A stretch of 64,000 nt of DNA. It comes from CAVTWY01 sp963738615. Its GTDB lineage: Bacteria; Pseudomonadota; Gammaproteobacteria; Burkholderiales; Burkholderiaceae_C. Position 1 is the first letter of the stretch. Each line of letters begins with the position of its first letter. A model generated the notes under the pieces. The model did no database searches. It was not told the DNA's origin and saw only the letters and a list, made by a program, of their open reading frames with translations. Below are positions 27,454-36,978 of this stretch, in pieces. The translations under genes and the position numbers were made by a program. Location of the stretch: contig CAVTXI010000019.1 of NCBI GenBank assembly GCA_963738615.1, forward strand, positions 1,922,001 through 1,986,000. Reading direction: 5' to 3'.

Positions 27454-28941
27454 CTACATCGCCGCGCGGTGCGTCTCGTCGAACGGTCGACCGCTGCGCA
27501 GTGGGTGTTCGTGGCCGCGGTCGTACGCGTCGTCGGCAACCCAGGTGTAGTCGCCATGCGCCGGGTCATAGCGATAGTCCAGCCGATGTTGCCCGCGCGT
27601 GATGGCGCGCAACGCGTGCAGCAGGCGGTCGACGTCGTGTTCGTCGTTGTAGAGCCCGAAGCTCACGCGCACGAGGCCCGGCACGTGTTCCAGGTCGCCG
27701 GCCAGCAGTCGTTCGCGTGCGACGTGCGCGTCATGCGGCGTCGCGCCGAGCAGATGCGCCAGGTAGGGCTGCGCGCAGAAGCAGCCGTTGCGCGTGCCGA
27801 TGCCGTGTTCGGCCGCGAGGATCGCCGCGACCAACGCGTGTGGCAGGCCGTCGACCGCGAAGGGGATCACGCCGGTGCGTTCGCGTGCGCGCGTGGGGTC
27901 GCGATCGCCGAAGACGCGAAGGCCATCGATCTCGTCCATCCCGCGCAGCGTGGTCGCGACCAACTCCGCCTCGTGGGCGGCGACCACGCTCATGCCCACG
28001 CGTGACAGCGCGCGTATCGCGGCGGCCAGCGCGACGGCGCCGACCACGTTGGGGGAACCGGCTTCGTCGCGATCGGGTGCGTCGGCCCAATCGACCGATG
28101 CCGCGCCCACGTAGCGCACCGTGCCGCCGCCGGCCAGCAGCGGCGCTGCGTTGTCCAGACCATCGCGCCGCGCGACAAGCGCGCCGCAACCGAAGGGCGC
28201 GTACATCTTGTGTGCCGACAACGCCAGGTAGTCGATGTGTGCCGGGTCAGTGAGGGGGCGCATGTGAATGGCGCGATGCGGCGCAAGCTGCGCAGCGTCA
28301 ACGAAGATGCGCGCGCCCGCTGCATGGGCGCGTTCGGCCAGGTGGTGGATGCGCGGCATGTGGCCGGTCACGTTCGACGCACCCGTCACCGCGACCAGCT
28401 TCACGCGGCCCGCGTGCGCGCGCAGCAGGCTTTCGAAGTGGTCTTCGTCGAGCCGGCCTTGTGCGTCAGCGCCGATGCGTGCCACCCGCGCCCGCGCGCG
28501 CCACGGCAGGTCGTTGCTGTGATGCTCGAGCGTGGACACCAGCACCACGTCGTCGTGCGCCAGGCCCACGCGCGCGGCCAGCACGTTGATCGCCTCGGTG
28601 GTGTTGCGGCCGAAGATCACCATGTGCTCGTCCATCGACGCGCCGACGAAGCGCGCCACGACGTCGCGTGCGTCTTCGTAGGCCGCGGTCGCGTGGCGAC
28701 TCTTCTGTCCCGCGCCGCGGTGCACCGACGAGTACCAGGGCATGAAGCGCACGACGGCGTCGAGCACCTCGGACAGCGCGGGTGTACTCGCCGCGTTGTC
28801 GAGGTTGAGGTAGGGCACGCATCGGCCATCGGCCAGCGTGACCGGCGTGTCGCGGCCCACAACGCGCTGGGCCAGGTCGTGCAGCGGCCGGCCCGGTGCG
28901 CACCGTCCCTGGATCGTCTGGCCGTCGTGAATCGTCTTCAT
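27454..28941 (-). CDS. Class V aminotransferase, cysteine desulfurase (SufS/CsdA)-like
   Basis: A 495-residue PLP enzyme from the ATG at 28939-28941. Motifs: LNLDNAASTP near the N-terminus, EHHSNDLPWR (the His-containing substrate loop), DAAQLAPHR, the PLP-lysine segment LALSAHKMYAPFGCGAL, and a late NGCFCAQPYL. The Cys residues in the last motif could serve as the persulfide-carrying site, as in SufS/CsdA. It is longer than typical SufS (about 400), with an extra N-terminal 40 residues and a C-terminal tail. No suf/isc scaffold genes are near, so a role in a special sulfur or selenium transfer, or in amino-acid catabolism, remains open. Confidence 0.82.
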   Translation of the reverse strand: MKTIHDGQTIQGRCAPGRPLHDLAQRVVGRDTPVTLADGRCVPYLNLDNAASTPALSEVLDAVVRFMPWYSSVHRGAGQKSRHATAAYEDARDVVARFVGASMDEHMVIFGRNTTEAINVLAARVGLAHDDVVLVSTLEHHSNDLPWRARARVARIGADAQGRLDEDHFESLLRAHAGRVKLVAVTGASNVTGHMPRIHHLAERAHAAGARIFVDAAQLAPHRAIHMRPLTDPAHIDYLALSAHKMYAPFGCGALVARRDGLDNAAPLLAGGGTVRYVGAASVDWADAPDRDEAGSPNVVGAVALAAAIRALSRVGMSVVAAHEAELVATTLRGMDEIDGLRVFGDRDPTRARERTGVIPFAVDGLPHALVAAILAAEHGIGTRNGCFCAQPYLAHLLGATPHDAHVARERLLAGDLEHVPGLVRVSFGLYNDEHDVDRLLHALRAITRGQHRLDYRYDPAHGDYTWVADDAYDRGHEHPLRSGRPFDETHRAAM

Positions 28942-29066
28942 TTGCAAACTCCGCGGGCTACATGCTGGCGGACACACGCGCGTGCGTCTTGGACCTTTGC
29001 GACAACCGGGATCGGGGTGCGCGAGGCGCGAGGCGTGACGTTACGAGCGATCGTTTTCGCGCGCAT

Positions 29067-29080
29067 GGGTACCCGTACCC
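29067..29080. promoter_or_regulatory. GGGTAC/GTACCC dyad before the aminotransferase gene
   Basis: GGGTAC (29067-29072) and GTACCC (29075-29080) form a 6-bp dyad with a 2-bp centre, about 125 bp upstream of the aminotransferase start and 40 bp after the LuxR-type gene end on the same strand. It could bind a dimeric regulator such as that LuxR-type protein; there is no further evidence. Confidence 0.3.
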
Positions 29081-29119
29081 AGACCAGGCGCAACCAGTAC
29101 CCGCTTGCAGGGGCGAAGG

Positions 29120-31792
29120 TCACTCGCCCTGGTGACGGGCGAGCAGTTCGACCCGGTTGCGCACGCCGAGCTTGCGCAGCAGCGCGCTCACGTGGTGTTC
29201 GACCGTGCGCTCGCTGCGATGAAGCTTCGCGGCGATGGCGGCGTTGGTCGCGCCGTCGCTCAGCAGCTCGAAGATCTGCCGCTCGCGTGCGGTCAGGTTC
29301 AGCGGATCGTCGCGCGTGCGCGGCATCGGCCCGCGCGGCACGTTGCGCGCGCCGCGCTCGCGCAGCCGTTCGCGCACGCGCGCCGCGGCGGCCTTTGCAC
29401 CCATCTGCTCGAAGCGCAGCAGCGCGTCGGTCAGCGCGTCGATGTCGCCGCCGCACAGGGCCAGCGCGGCGTCGTAGGGGCGGCCCAGACGCTGCCATTC
29501 GTGCGCGGCTTCGTTCGGCTGGTCGTTCAACTCGAGGGCGTAGGGCTTGGGCAGTGGGGGCAAGGCCGCGACGTCAACGTCGGCGTCCGCGCGACGCAGC
29601 CACGCCGCGAGTTCGCCGACGCGCCAGCGGCAGCCCGCCCCGACCATCGCCTCGAGCCCGGGGCGTGCGGCCGCGACAAGTGCCTTGTGATCGCCGTCGA
29701 GCCACGCCGCCTCGGCCAGCGCCGCCGCCGCGGTCGAGATGGCTCCGATCTCGACCTCGCGATGCAGCATCGCGCCCACGGTTTGCCGCAACCGCGCGGT
29801 CGAGCCGGGTTCGCCCTGCCGCATCGCGAGCAGGTTCGACACGAAGCCGTGCGTGGCTGCTTCCACCGGTGACGGCGCGAAGCGGCGCGTCACTTCGGCG
29901 AGGTCGGCCTTGGCTTGCGACCACTGACTGATCAGGGTGTGCGCCAGCGCACGCCGGATCAGCGTGCGCACCGCGTAGACGTCCAGGCCCTGCGCTTCGC
30001 TGTGGTCCAGGCCTTGGCGCGCCCATGACCAGGCGCGCGCGAAGTCGTGGTGGAAGACACTGAAGACGAAGAGGTTGTGAAGCGCGCGTGCGACGTCAAG
30101 GGTGAACCGGTGCTCGCGCGCCAGCGACAGGCTGCGCTCGAGACGCTCCCACGCCAGCACATCGTCGTGTTGGGCCAGGATGGCGCAGGCGACGCTGTTG
30201 AGCGCGTGGCACATCACCTCGGCGTCGTCAACGTCCTCGGCGATCTCGATCGCGTGCAGGCCCCAGGTGGTGGCACCGTCCGTGTCTTCGCGCACCAGGC
30301 ACAGGTGCGACATCGTGCTGTAGGCCAGCGCGAGTTCGCGCGTGGGCCCGTCCGTGGTGCCCGGCCGCCCGAAGCTACTGACATCCCCGTCCGGGGGCAG
30401 CGAGCGCGGCGAGCGTGGGGGCACGAGCGTGGCGAGCGTTTCGATGGCCTTGCGTGCCCACGCCAGACCTGGCCCATGGCCGCCCGATTCGAACCAGTGC
30501 AGTCGGGCAAGCCAACGCTGGTTGATGCCCTCGCGCAGGCGGTCGCCACGTGCGCGGTGAATCGCCAGCGCCTGCTCACGCGCGTCGATCGCGTCGCGGT
30601 GTTGGTTGGTCAGCGCCCATTCGTCGGCCAGGGCTTCGAGCAACGGGGCGCGGGTGTCGTCGGCAAGGTCCGGTGTGGCGTCGATCGCCAGGCGGTACAG
30701 CCGTGCGGCCTCGCGATGGTCTCCGGTGGTGGACGCACGCCGCGCCGCCAGCGGCGCCAGCGCGGCGGCCTCGGCCAGCAGCCCGGCCGCTTCGGCGTGG
30801 TGCAGGCGGTGCGCGCCGTGTTCGTCGCTGGACGCGAGCTCGCACCACGCACGCCAGACGGCTGCGTGGCTGCGTGTGCGCTCATGCGGCGACATCGCGT
30901 CGTGCACCGCGTTGCGTGCGATTTCGTGGCGGAAGGCCAGTGCGCGGTCGTGCGAAACCAGGATGGCGGCGCGCAGGCACTCGTCGATGGCGTCGCGCTC
31001 GGGCGCGGCATATCGTTCGAGCAGCTGCAGGTCGGCGTGCCGCGGCACCAGGCTGACGGCGCGCGCGAGGGCACGCGCCGGGGGCGACAGGCGCGCCAAC
31101 GTGGACAGCACCGCATCGCGCACCGAGTGCGGCACTTGCGCGTCGGGCGACGCCAGCAGTTCGGTCACATAGAAGGGGTTGCCGCCGGTGACGCTGAAGA
31201 CCTCGGCCGGCGACCGCGGCGTGCCGGCGGCGAGTTGGCACACGGCCTCGCGCGACAGCGGCGGCAAGGTCACGCGCAACGTGCTGTCGGCCGGCAGATC
31301 GCCCAGCGCGTGCCGCAACGGGTGCGCGGCATCGATCCCTTCGATGCGGTGGCTGAGCAGCAGCAGCAGCGGCAGGTCGTGGATGCGCCGGCCCAGGTAG
31401 CGCACGAAGTCGATCGTGCCCACGTCGGCCCACTGCAGGTCTTCGATCACGAGCACGCGTGCCCGTCGGGCGTCGCCCAGACAACGCAGCAGCGCGGGGA
31501 ACAACCCGTTGTAGGTGCGGCCCTCGTGCAGCGCTCGTTCGATCGACGGTGGGAAGTGCGTCGCCAGGTCGATCAGCGGCCCGAGTGGTCGCGGCGTGAA
31601 CAGCGCTTCGCACCCGGCCCACAGCCCTTGCGTGCCCGCGGGCAGGTCGTGCACGACAGCGCGCATCAAGCTGGTCTTGCCGATGCCTGCCTCACCCGAC
31701 ACGACCACGCAGGCACCGCCGCCCGTGGCGGTGATGGAATCGAATCGCTGGCGGATCCGATCGAGATGGGGGCGACGTTCGAGCAGGGCCAT
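29120..31792 (-). CDS. LuxR-family STAND (LAL/MalT-like) transcriptional regulator
   Basis: About 890 residues from the ATG at 31790-31792. The N-terminal ATPase begins at once: VVSGEAGIGKTSLMRAV (Walker A, about residues 29-45) and VLVIEDLQWAD (Walker B). Helical repeats follow, and a C-terminal LuxR helix-turn-helix with LTARERQIFELLSDGATNAA and HRSERTVEHHVSALLRKLGV. This architecture (large ATP-binding regulators of the LuxR family) senses a ligand through the repeats and activates transcription. The middle of the gene (30371-30425) contains a GC-rich repeat-like insertion that stays in frame. Adjacent genes on either side are the aminotransferase (same strand, downstream) and a methyltransferase (divergent). 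Confidence 0.88.
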   Translation of the reverse strand: MALLERRPHLDRIRQRFDSITATGGGACVVVSGEAGIGKTSLMRAVVHDLPAGTQGLWAGCEALFTPRPLGPLIDLATHFPPSIERALHEGRTYNGLFPALLRCLGDARRARVLVIEDLQWADVGTIDFVRYLGRRIHDLPLLLLLSHRIEGIDAAHPLRHALGDLPADSTLRVTLPPLSREAVCQLAAGTPRSPAEVFSVTGGNPFYVTELLASPDAQVPHSVRDAVLSTLARLSPPARALARAVSLVPRHADLQLLERYAAPERDAIDECLRAAILVSHDRALAFRHEIARNAVHDAMSPHERTRSHAAVWRAWCELASSDEHGAHRLHHAEAAGLLAEAAALAPLAARRASTTGDHREAARLYRLAIDATPDLADDTRAPLLEALADEWALTNQHRDAIDAREQALAIHRARGDRLREGINQRWLARLHWFESGGHGPGLAWARKAIETLATLVPPRSPRSLPPDGDVSSFGRPGTTDGPTRELALAYSTMSHLCLVREDTDGATTWGLHAIEIAEDVDDAEVMCHALNSVACAILAQHDDVLAWERLERSLSLAREHRFTLDVARALHNLFVFSVFHHDFARAWSWARQGLDHSEAQGLDVYAVRTLIRRALAHTLISQWSQAKADLAEVTRRFAPSPVEAATHGFVSNLLAMRQGEPGSTARLRQTVGAMLHREVEIGAISTAAAALAEAAWLDGDHKALVAAARPGLEAMVGAGCRWRVGELAAWLRRADADVDVAALPPLPKPYALELNDQPNEAAHEWQRLGRPYDAALALCGGDIDALTDALLRFEQMGAKAAAARVRERLRERGARNVPRGPMPRTRDDPLNLTARERQIFELLSDGATNAAIAAKLHRSERTVEHHVSALLRKLGVRNRVELLARHQGE
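30371..30425. repeat. REP-like GC-rich repeat inside the LuxR-type regulator gene
   Basis: On the minus strand the coding sequence includes CCCCCACGCTCGCCGCGCTC followed by GCTGCCCCCGG and a CCCCGtcCGGGG hairpin. This resembles the abundant 'CGAGCG...TGGGGGCA' repeats that lie between genes in many Burkholderiales. Here it lies within the coding region and adds about 18 Pro/Arg/Ser-rich residues (VPPRSPRSLPPDGDVSSFG) without breaking the frame. Recognised by memory of such repeats, not by a search. Confidence 0.45.
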
Positions 31793-32020
31793 GGCGCAGA
31801 AATTCCGCCGGCCGTCCGCGGCGATGGCGGACATGGAGCGAGGCGTGAAGCGATGCCTCGATCATCGCAAGCCTTCACGACTTGTGCCACGGCGAAACGA
31901 TGACCAATGTCATCGGTCGTCCCATCCGCTCGAAAGCGCACCGAAGGTATCAGTCAGTATCTCGGGAATCTCGGGAGTGGGCCTGCCATACTTCTATCTC
32001 CTTGAAGTCCGAGGATCGTG

Positions 32021-33005
32021 ATGATCAATAAGTGGGTGCATGACGGAACGACATCCAGCGACATCGTGGCTCGCCACGGGCCATGGTCGGCGATGTCGAT
32101 CCGCCTGGCGGACGGTAGTTACACGCGCGAACAAGCAGTCGACCACCGGCTTAAGCGCTTGGTCCAAACGGTTGCAGACACGGTTGGCAAACCGCTCGAC
32201 CAATGCCGCGTGCTCGACCTCGCCTGTCTCGAGGGCCACTACGGAATCGAGTTCGCGCTGCACGGTGCGCAGGCGGTTTGCGTCGAGATCCGTGAGGCCA
32301 ACCTGGCGAAGGCCGCCTACGCGATCGACGCGCTCGGCCTGTCGAACTGTGAGTTGGTGCAAGACGACGTGCGCAACCTCGACGTGGCGACTTACGGTCG
32401 GTTCGAACGTCATCATCTGCTCGGGCATCCTCTACCACCTTCGTGCCGAAGACGCCGCACGCCTCGTGCGCCAGATGGCCGACTGCTGCACCCGTCTATG
32501 CATCGTCGACACCTACATCGCGGTGCGCGAGACCGCGCACGCCACGGTTGGTGGAGTGCTGATGGGCGGCGTCGTCTACCGCGAGCACGACCCCGGCGAC
32601 ACAGCCGCCATGAAGATGCGCGACCTCTGGGCTTCGATCGACAACGACAGCAGTTTCTGGTTCACGACGAACGCGCTGGTGACGCTGTTCGCGCGGGCAG
32701 GATTCACGTCGTGTTCCGACGTGCTGTTGCCCACGCATCCCGAGTTGACGTATGACCGCCGCATGTTTTCGGCGATCAAGGGCCAGCCGGTCTCGATCCT
32801 TTCATCCGAGATGACCGATCGCACGGGCCACGTGCCGGCACCGCTGCCCGATCCCACCAACCTGCATCCGTATCAGATGGACCACGGCCGCGCGTACACG
32901 ATCGGCAAGAAGCTGCTGCCACAGCCGGTGAAGAATGCGGTCAAGCCCACGCTTCGCAGGCTCGGGCTTCTGAAGACCGAAGACTCGCCCTTTGACGGCA
33001 ACTAA
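32021..33005 (+). pseudogene. Class I SAM-dependent methyltransferase, frameshifted
   Basis: The first frame (ATG 32021, after GAGGATC) reads through RVLDLACLEGHYGIEFALHGAQAVCVEIREANL, a clear SAM motif I and II, and up to DDVRNLDVATYGRFE near 32405. The continuation VIICSGILYHLRAEDAARLVRQM, with motif IV, is in another frame and runs to 33005. The joined product would be about 328 residues. The break is a single-base change near 32400-32410. Both halves are well conserved in composition, so a sequence error or very recent mutation is likely. The substrate is unknown; a C-terminal tail with Arg-rich LRRLGLL follows. It is divergent from the LuxR-type regulator, a possible activator. Confidence 0.75.
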
Positions 33006-33058
33006 CGGCGACTGACGGCAACTGACGGCTCGGGGCTGCGCGCGGGGTGGGGCCAAGC

Positions 33059-35048
33059 TCACCACCTCGCGTTCAGCGACACCCTGAACGTGCGCGGTGC
33101 GATGCCCTGCACGTACAGCGGCGACTTGTCGACCAGGCTCAGGTTGCCCACGTTGTCGATGCCCGCGCCGAGTTCGAGTGCGTTCGTGATCGACCACGCC
33201 GCGAAAGCCGACGCGAGTGTGTAGGCCGCCACGGCTTGCGGCGGCGCGCCGGGCGTGGTGGACGCGAGCAGCAGCCCGCGCTGATGATCGGCGCGGATGC
33301 CGGCGCGTTGCGGCACGGGTGAGGGCGCACCCGAGCGTGCCCACTCGAGCGCGGCGCCAACGCTGTGCTTCGGGCGCCGGTCGAGCCGCTCGCCTGCGTC
33401 GTTGCGCGCGTCCAGCCACTGGTGATTCAGCTTGGCGGTCACGCCCGGCTTCACGCCCGGCATCACGCGCCAGTCGATGCTCGTCTCTACGCCCTTCAAG
33501 ATCGCCGTGTCGACGTTGCGCCACTCGTACAGCGGCCGCGGCGTGCTGGCGACGAGCACCGGCACCATCAGGTTGCGCACGCGGTTGTGAAAGCCCATCA
33601 CCTGCGCGCCGAACGCGGCGCTCTGCCACGCGAAGCCGGCTTCGACGGCGCGGTTGATCTCGGGCTGCAACGCGGGGTTCGCGGCGTACGAGAAGGGCCC
33701 TTCGTCTTCGACGTAGCCGGCGGTGGCCTGCTTCAGCGTCGGTGCTTTGAAGCCCCAGCCGATGCCTCCCTTCAGGGCCCAGTCCGCGCCAAACTTCCAC
33801 ACGCCGTAAGCGCGTGGGCTGGTGCGGCCACCGAAGACGTCGTGTCGGTCGTGGCGCGCGCCGAACGTCAGCGCGAGAGCGCCTAAACCCCACTCATCCT
33901 GCACATAGACCGCGTGGTGGTCGACGCTGCCTTCGCCGCCCGCCAGTGCGTTGTTGCGCAGGCCTTCTTCGCGCGCCTCGAAGCCGCCGGTCAGGTGATG
34001 CGCGCCCGCGGTGGCAACGGCGTGCCCGTCGATCACCGTGTCATCGACGCGGTTGGGGCGAAGCGGCGCCACGCCTTCGGTGCGCGCGTTGTGATGGTCG
34101 AGCATGCTGGCGTAGGCGCGTAGTTGAGTGGACACGCCACTGCCACGCCAGTCGGCGTCCCACGTCAACGCGCTGTGGCGGCGCTCGATGTCGTGCAACG
34201 ACAGGTGATAGCGCCGCGCGCCGCTGCGTTCGCGCGCGCCGCCCCAGCGGTCTTCCTGGCCTTGGCGATGTTCGAGCAGCAGGTCATGCCCCGGCGCGGC
34301 GCGAAGAAGCAGTTGCGCGCTGCCGTCGGTGCGATGACGGCCTTCGATTTCATCGATGCGCGCGTCGGCCTTCGATGCGATGGCCTGCCTGCGGATGTCG
34401 GACGCACCCACGGTGAGTGCCCATGCATCGCCCAACGGCAGGTTCACACGCGCATTCGCGCGATGACCATCGCCGCCGCGATGGTCAGAGCCACCCTGCG
34501 CGATCAGGCCTTCAACGCGCGCGCTGCCCGCGCGCACGTCGTCGGGCCGGCGCGTCACGATGTTCACCACGCCGCCCAGCGCTTCGGACCCGTAAAGCAC
34601 CGACATCGGCCCGCGTACGACCTCGATGCGGTCGATATCGCCGACGGTGATCCAGTCGAGTTGGAAGTCCGAGTTGCCGATCACGCCGTCGCTTGCGGCA
34701 ACGCGCTGGCCGTCGATCAGCATCAGCGTGTGGCGGCTTTCCATGCCGCGCAGGCTCAGCACACGGCGCCCGCCCAGCGGCCGGCCGATCGCGCTGACGC
34801 CGGTTTCGCCGCGCAGGCCGTCCAGTACGTTGTCGGCACCGCGATCTTGTAGTTCGCGCTGCGTGACGACGCTCGTCGCGGCCGGTGCATCGGACTGCTG
34901 CAATGCGCGCCGCGTGGCGGTGACGACGACCGTCTGCGCAAGCGTCGGCCGACGCGATGTCGTCCTGGGCTTGGGCATGACCACGGGCTGTGGCGATCAG
35001 CGCGGCCATGCAGGCCAAGGCGAGGGCGTGGTTCGACGGTGTGTTCAT
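33059..35048 (-). pseudogene. TonB-dependent outer-membrane receptor, frameshifted after the signal peptide
   Basis: The start at 35046-35048 opens a signal peptide (hydrophobic segment ALALACMAALIATARG, cut near AQAQDD). About 38 residues in, the frame changes; near 34935-34945 the sequence TLAQTVVVTATRR (the TonB-box/plug start) continues in the other frame to 33059. The long part is a full receptor: plug motifs VLDGLRGETGVSA, RGMESRHTLMLIDGQRV and IEVVRGPMSVLYGSEALGGVVNI, then a 22-strand barrel ending in the typical C-terminal aromatic, NARW. This looks BtuB/colicin-receptor-like. Substrate unknown. One base is missing or extra. It is divergent from nirS, with the FNR-like site between. 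Confidence 0.82.
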
Positions 35049-35125
35049 GCCCCGAATGCTGGCGACATCGGACCGGCACCGCCTTGAAGTAGATCGTGTG
35101 CGCCGTGGCATCAACCGCCCGATGG

Positions 35126-35139
35126 TTGAACCAGTTCAA
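35126..35139. promoter_or_regulatory. FNR/NNR-type dyad upstream of nirS
   Basis: TTGAACCAGTTCAA is a perfect palindrome of TTGAA-N4-TTCAA. It fits the TTGAT-N4-ATCAA class recognised by FNR, NNR/NnrR and DNR activators, which induce denitrification genes under low oxygen or NO. It lies 63 bp upstream of the nirS start and could also act on the divergent TonB receptor gene. Confidence 0.75.
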
Positions 35140-35202
35140 GGATCGCCGCAGCCCCGCGCGCGAAGATGCCCGTCGACGATTCACGACATCGAGGAACTCA
35201 CC

Positions 35203-36966
35203 ATGACGCGCGCATCTCCGCTTCACACCGTCCGCATGGACGTGCTGGCTATCGCGGCGCTCGCCGTTGCGGCCTTGGCGGCGGGCACCGCGCTCGCGCA
35301 GGCGCCGGCCGCCGGCACACCCGCGAAGAAGGACGTGACCCCCGCCGAGGTCAACTACCAGGCCGCGCCTTCGCCGCTCGCCAACGAGCCGATGGTGCAA
35401 AGCACGAATCCGAAGGCGCCGCCGATGACGCAGGCCGAGTTCGACACCGGCCGCAAGATCTACTTCGAGCGCTGCGCCGGCTGCCACGGCGTGCTGCGCA
35501 AGGGTGCGACCGGCAAGGCGCTGACGCCCGACCTGACGGTCGGCAAGACCGACTACCTGAAGGTCTTCATCGGCTACGGCTCGCCCGCGGGCATGCCCAA
35601 CTGGTTGACCTCGGGCGAGATGAGCGAGAAGGAAGTCGACCTGATGGCGCGCTACATCCAGCACGACCCGCCGACGCCGCCCGAGTGGAGCATGGAGGAC
35701 ATGAAGAAGACGTGGAAGGTCATCGTGCCCCCCGAGCAGCGGCCGAAGAAGAAGATGAACAACTACAACATCGCGAACATCTTCAGCACCACGCTGCGCG
35801 ACACCGGCGAGGTGGCGCTGATCGACGGCGACACGAAGAAGATCATCAACATCGTCAAGACCGGCTACGCGGTGCACATCAGCCGCGTGTCGGCGTCGGG
35901 GCGCTACCTGTTCGTGATCGGCCGCGACGCGAAGATCAACATGATCGACCTGTGGATGCCGACGCCCGACAACGTTGCCGAGGTGCGCGTGGGCCTCGAG
36001 GCGCGCTCGGTCGAGACCAGCAAGTACAAGGGCTACGAAGACAAGCTCGCGATCGCCGGCAGCTACTGGCCGCCGCAGTTCACGGTGATGAAGGGCGACA
36101 CGCTCGAGCCGTTGAAGATCGTGAGCACGCGCGGCAACACCGTCGACAAGCAGGAGTACCACCCCGAGCCGCGCGTCGCGTCGATCGTCGGCAGCCACTT
36201 CAAGCCCGAGTTCGTCGTCAACGTGAAAGAGACCGGGCAGACGCTGCTGGTCGACTACAGCAACGTCGACGCGCTGAAGATCACCACGATCGGCACCGCG
36301 CGCTTCCTGCACGACGGTGGCCTGGATTCGACCAAGCGCTACTTCATGGTGGCGGCCAACAACAGCAACAAGATCGCCGCGGTGGATCTGAAGGAAGGCA
36401 AGCTCGCGGCGTTGATCGACGTGGGCAAGATCCCGCACCCCGGCCGCGGCGCGAACTTCGTGCATCCGACGTTCGGCCCGGTGTGGTCCACGGGGCATCT
36501 GGGCGACGAGACGATCTCGCTGATCGGCACCGACCCGGTCAAGCACAAACAGCACGCCTTCAAGCAGGTGGCGACGCTGAAGGGCCCGGGTGGCGGTGCG
36601 CTCTTCATCAAGAGCCACCCGAAGAGTCGGCACCTGTATTCGGACGCGCCGCTCAATCCGGACCCGAAGGTCTCGCAGTCGGTCGTGGTCTTCGACATCA
36701 AGAACCTCGACAAGGGCTACACCGTGCTGCCGATTGCCCAGTGGGCCGACATCAAGGACGACGGCGCCAAGCGCGTGGTGCAGCCCGAGTACAACAAGGC
36801 CGGCGACGAAGTCTGGTTCTCGGTCTGGTCGGCGAAGAACAAGGAAAGCGCGATGGTCATCGTCGACGACAAGACGCTGAAGCTGAAGGCCGTGATCAAG
36901 GACCCGAAGCTGATCACGCCGACCGGGCACTTCAACGTGCACAACACGCAGCACGACGTCTACTGA
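35203..36966 (+). CDS. nirS: Cytochrome cd1 nitrite reductase
   Basis: A 587-residue periplasmic enzyme (ATG at 35203, GAGGAAC ribosome site) that reduces nitrite to nitric oxide. A signal peptide ends at ALAQA. The N-terminal cytochrome c domain has the heme motif RCAGCHG (CAGCH about residues 91-95). The C-terminal eight-bladed d1-heme propeller starts around residue 180, with motifs NIANIFSTTLRDTGEVALI, the two active-site-region His-containing segments HISRVSASGRYL and RGANFVHPTFGPVWSTGHLG, and the final FNVHNTQHDVY. Length and ending are those of NirS. Neighbours nnrS and a small cytochrome c follow on the same strand. The d1-heme synthesis genes (nirF/D/L/G/H/J) are not in the window. 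Confidence 0.95.
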   Translation: MTRASPLHTVRMDVLAIAALAVAALAAGTALAQAPAAGTPAKKDVTPAEVNYQAAPSPLANEPMVQSTNPKAPPMTQAEFDTGRKIYFERCAGCHGVLRKGATGKALTPDLTVGKTDYLKVFIGYGSPAGMPNWLTSGEMSEKEVDLMARYIQHDPPTPPEWSMEDMKKTWKVIVPPEQRPKKKMNNYNIANIFSTTLRDTGEVALIDGDTKKIINIVKTGYAVHISRVSASGRYLFVIGRDAKINMIDLWMPTPDNVAEVRVGLEARSVETSKYKGYEDKLAIAGSYWPPQFTVMKGDTLEPLKIVSTRGNTVDKQEYHPEPRVASIVGSHFKPEFVVNVKETGQTLLVDYSNVDALKITTIGTARFLHDGGLDSTKRYFMVAANNSNKIAAVDLKEGKLAALIDVGKIPHPGRGANFVHPTFGPVWSTGHLGDETISLIGTDPVKHKQHAFKQVATLKGPGGGALFIKSHPKSRHLYSDAPLNPDPKVSQSVVVFDIKNLDKGYTVLPIAQWADIKDDGAKRVVQPEYNKAGDEVWFSVWSAKNKESAMVIVDDKTLKLKAVIKDPKLITPTGHFNVHNTQHDVY

Positions 36967-36978
36967 CGCCCAGGCCCG

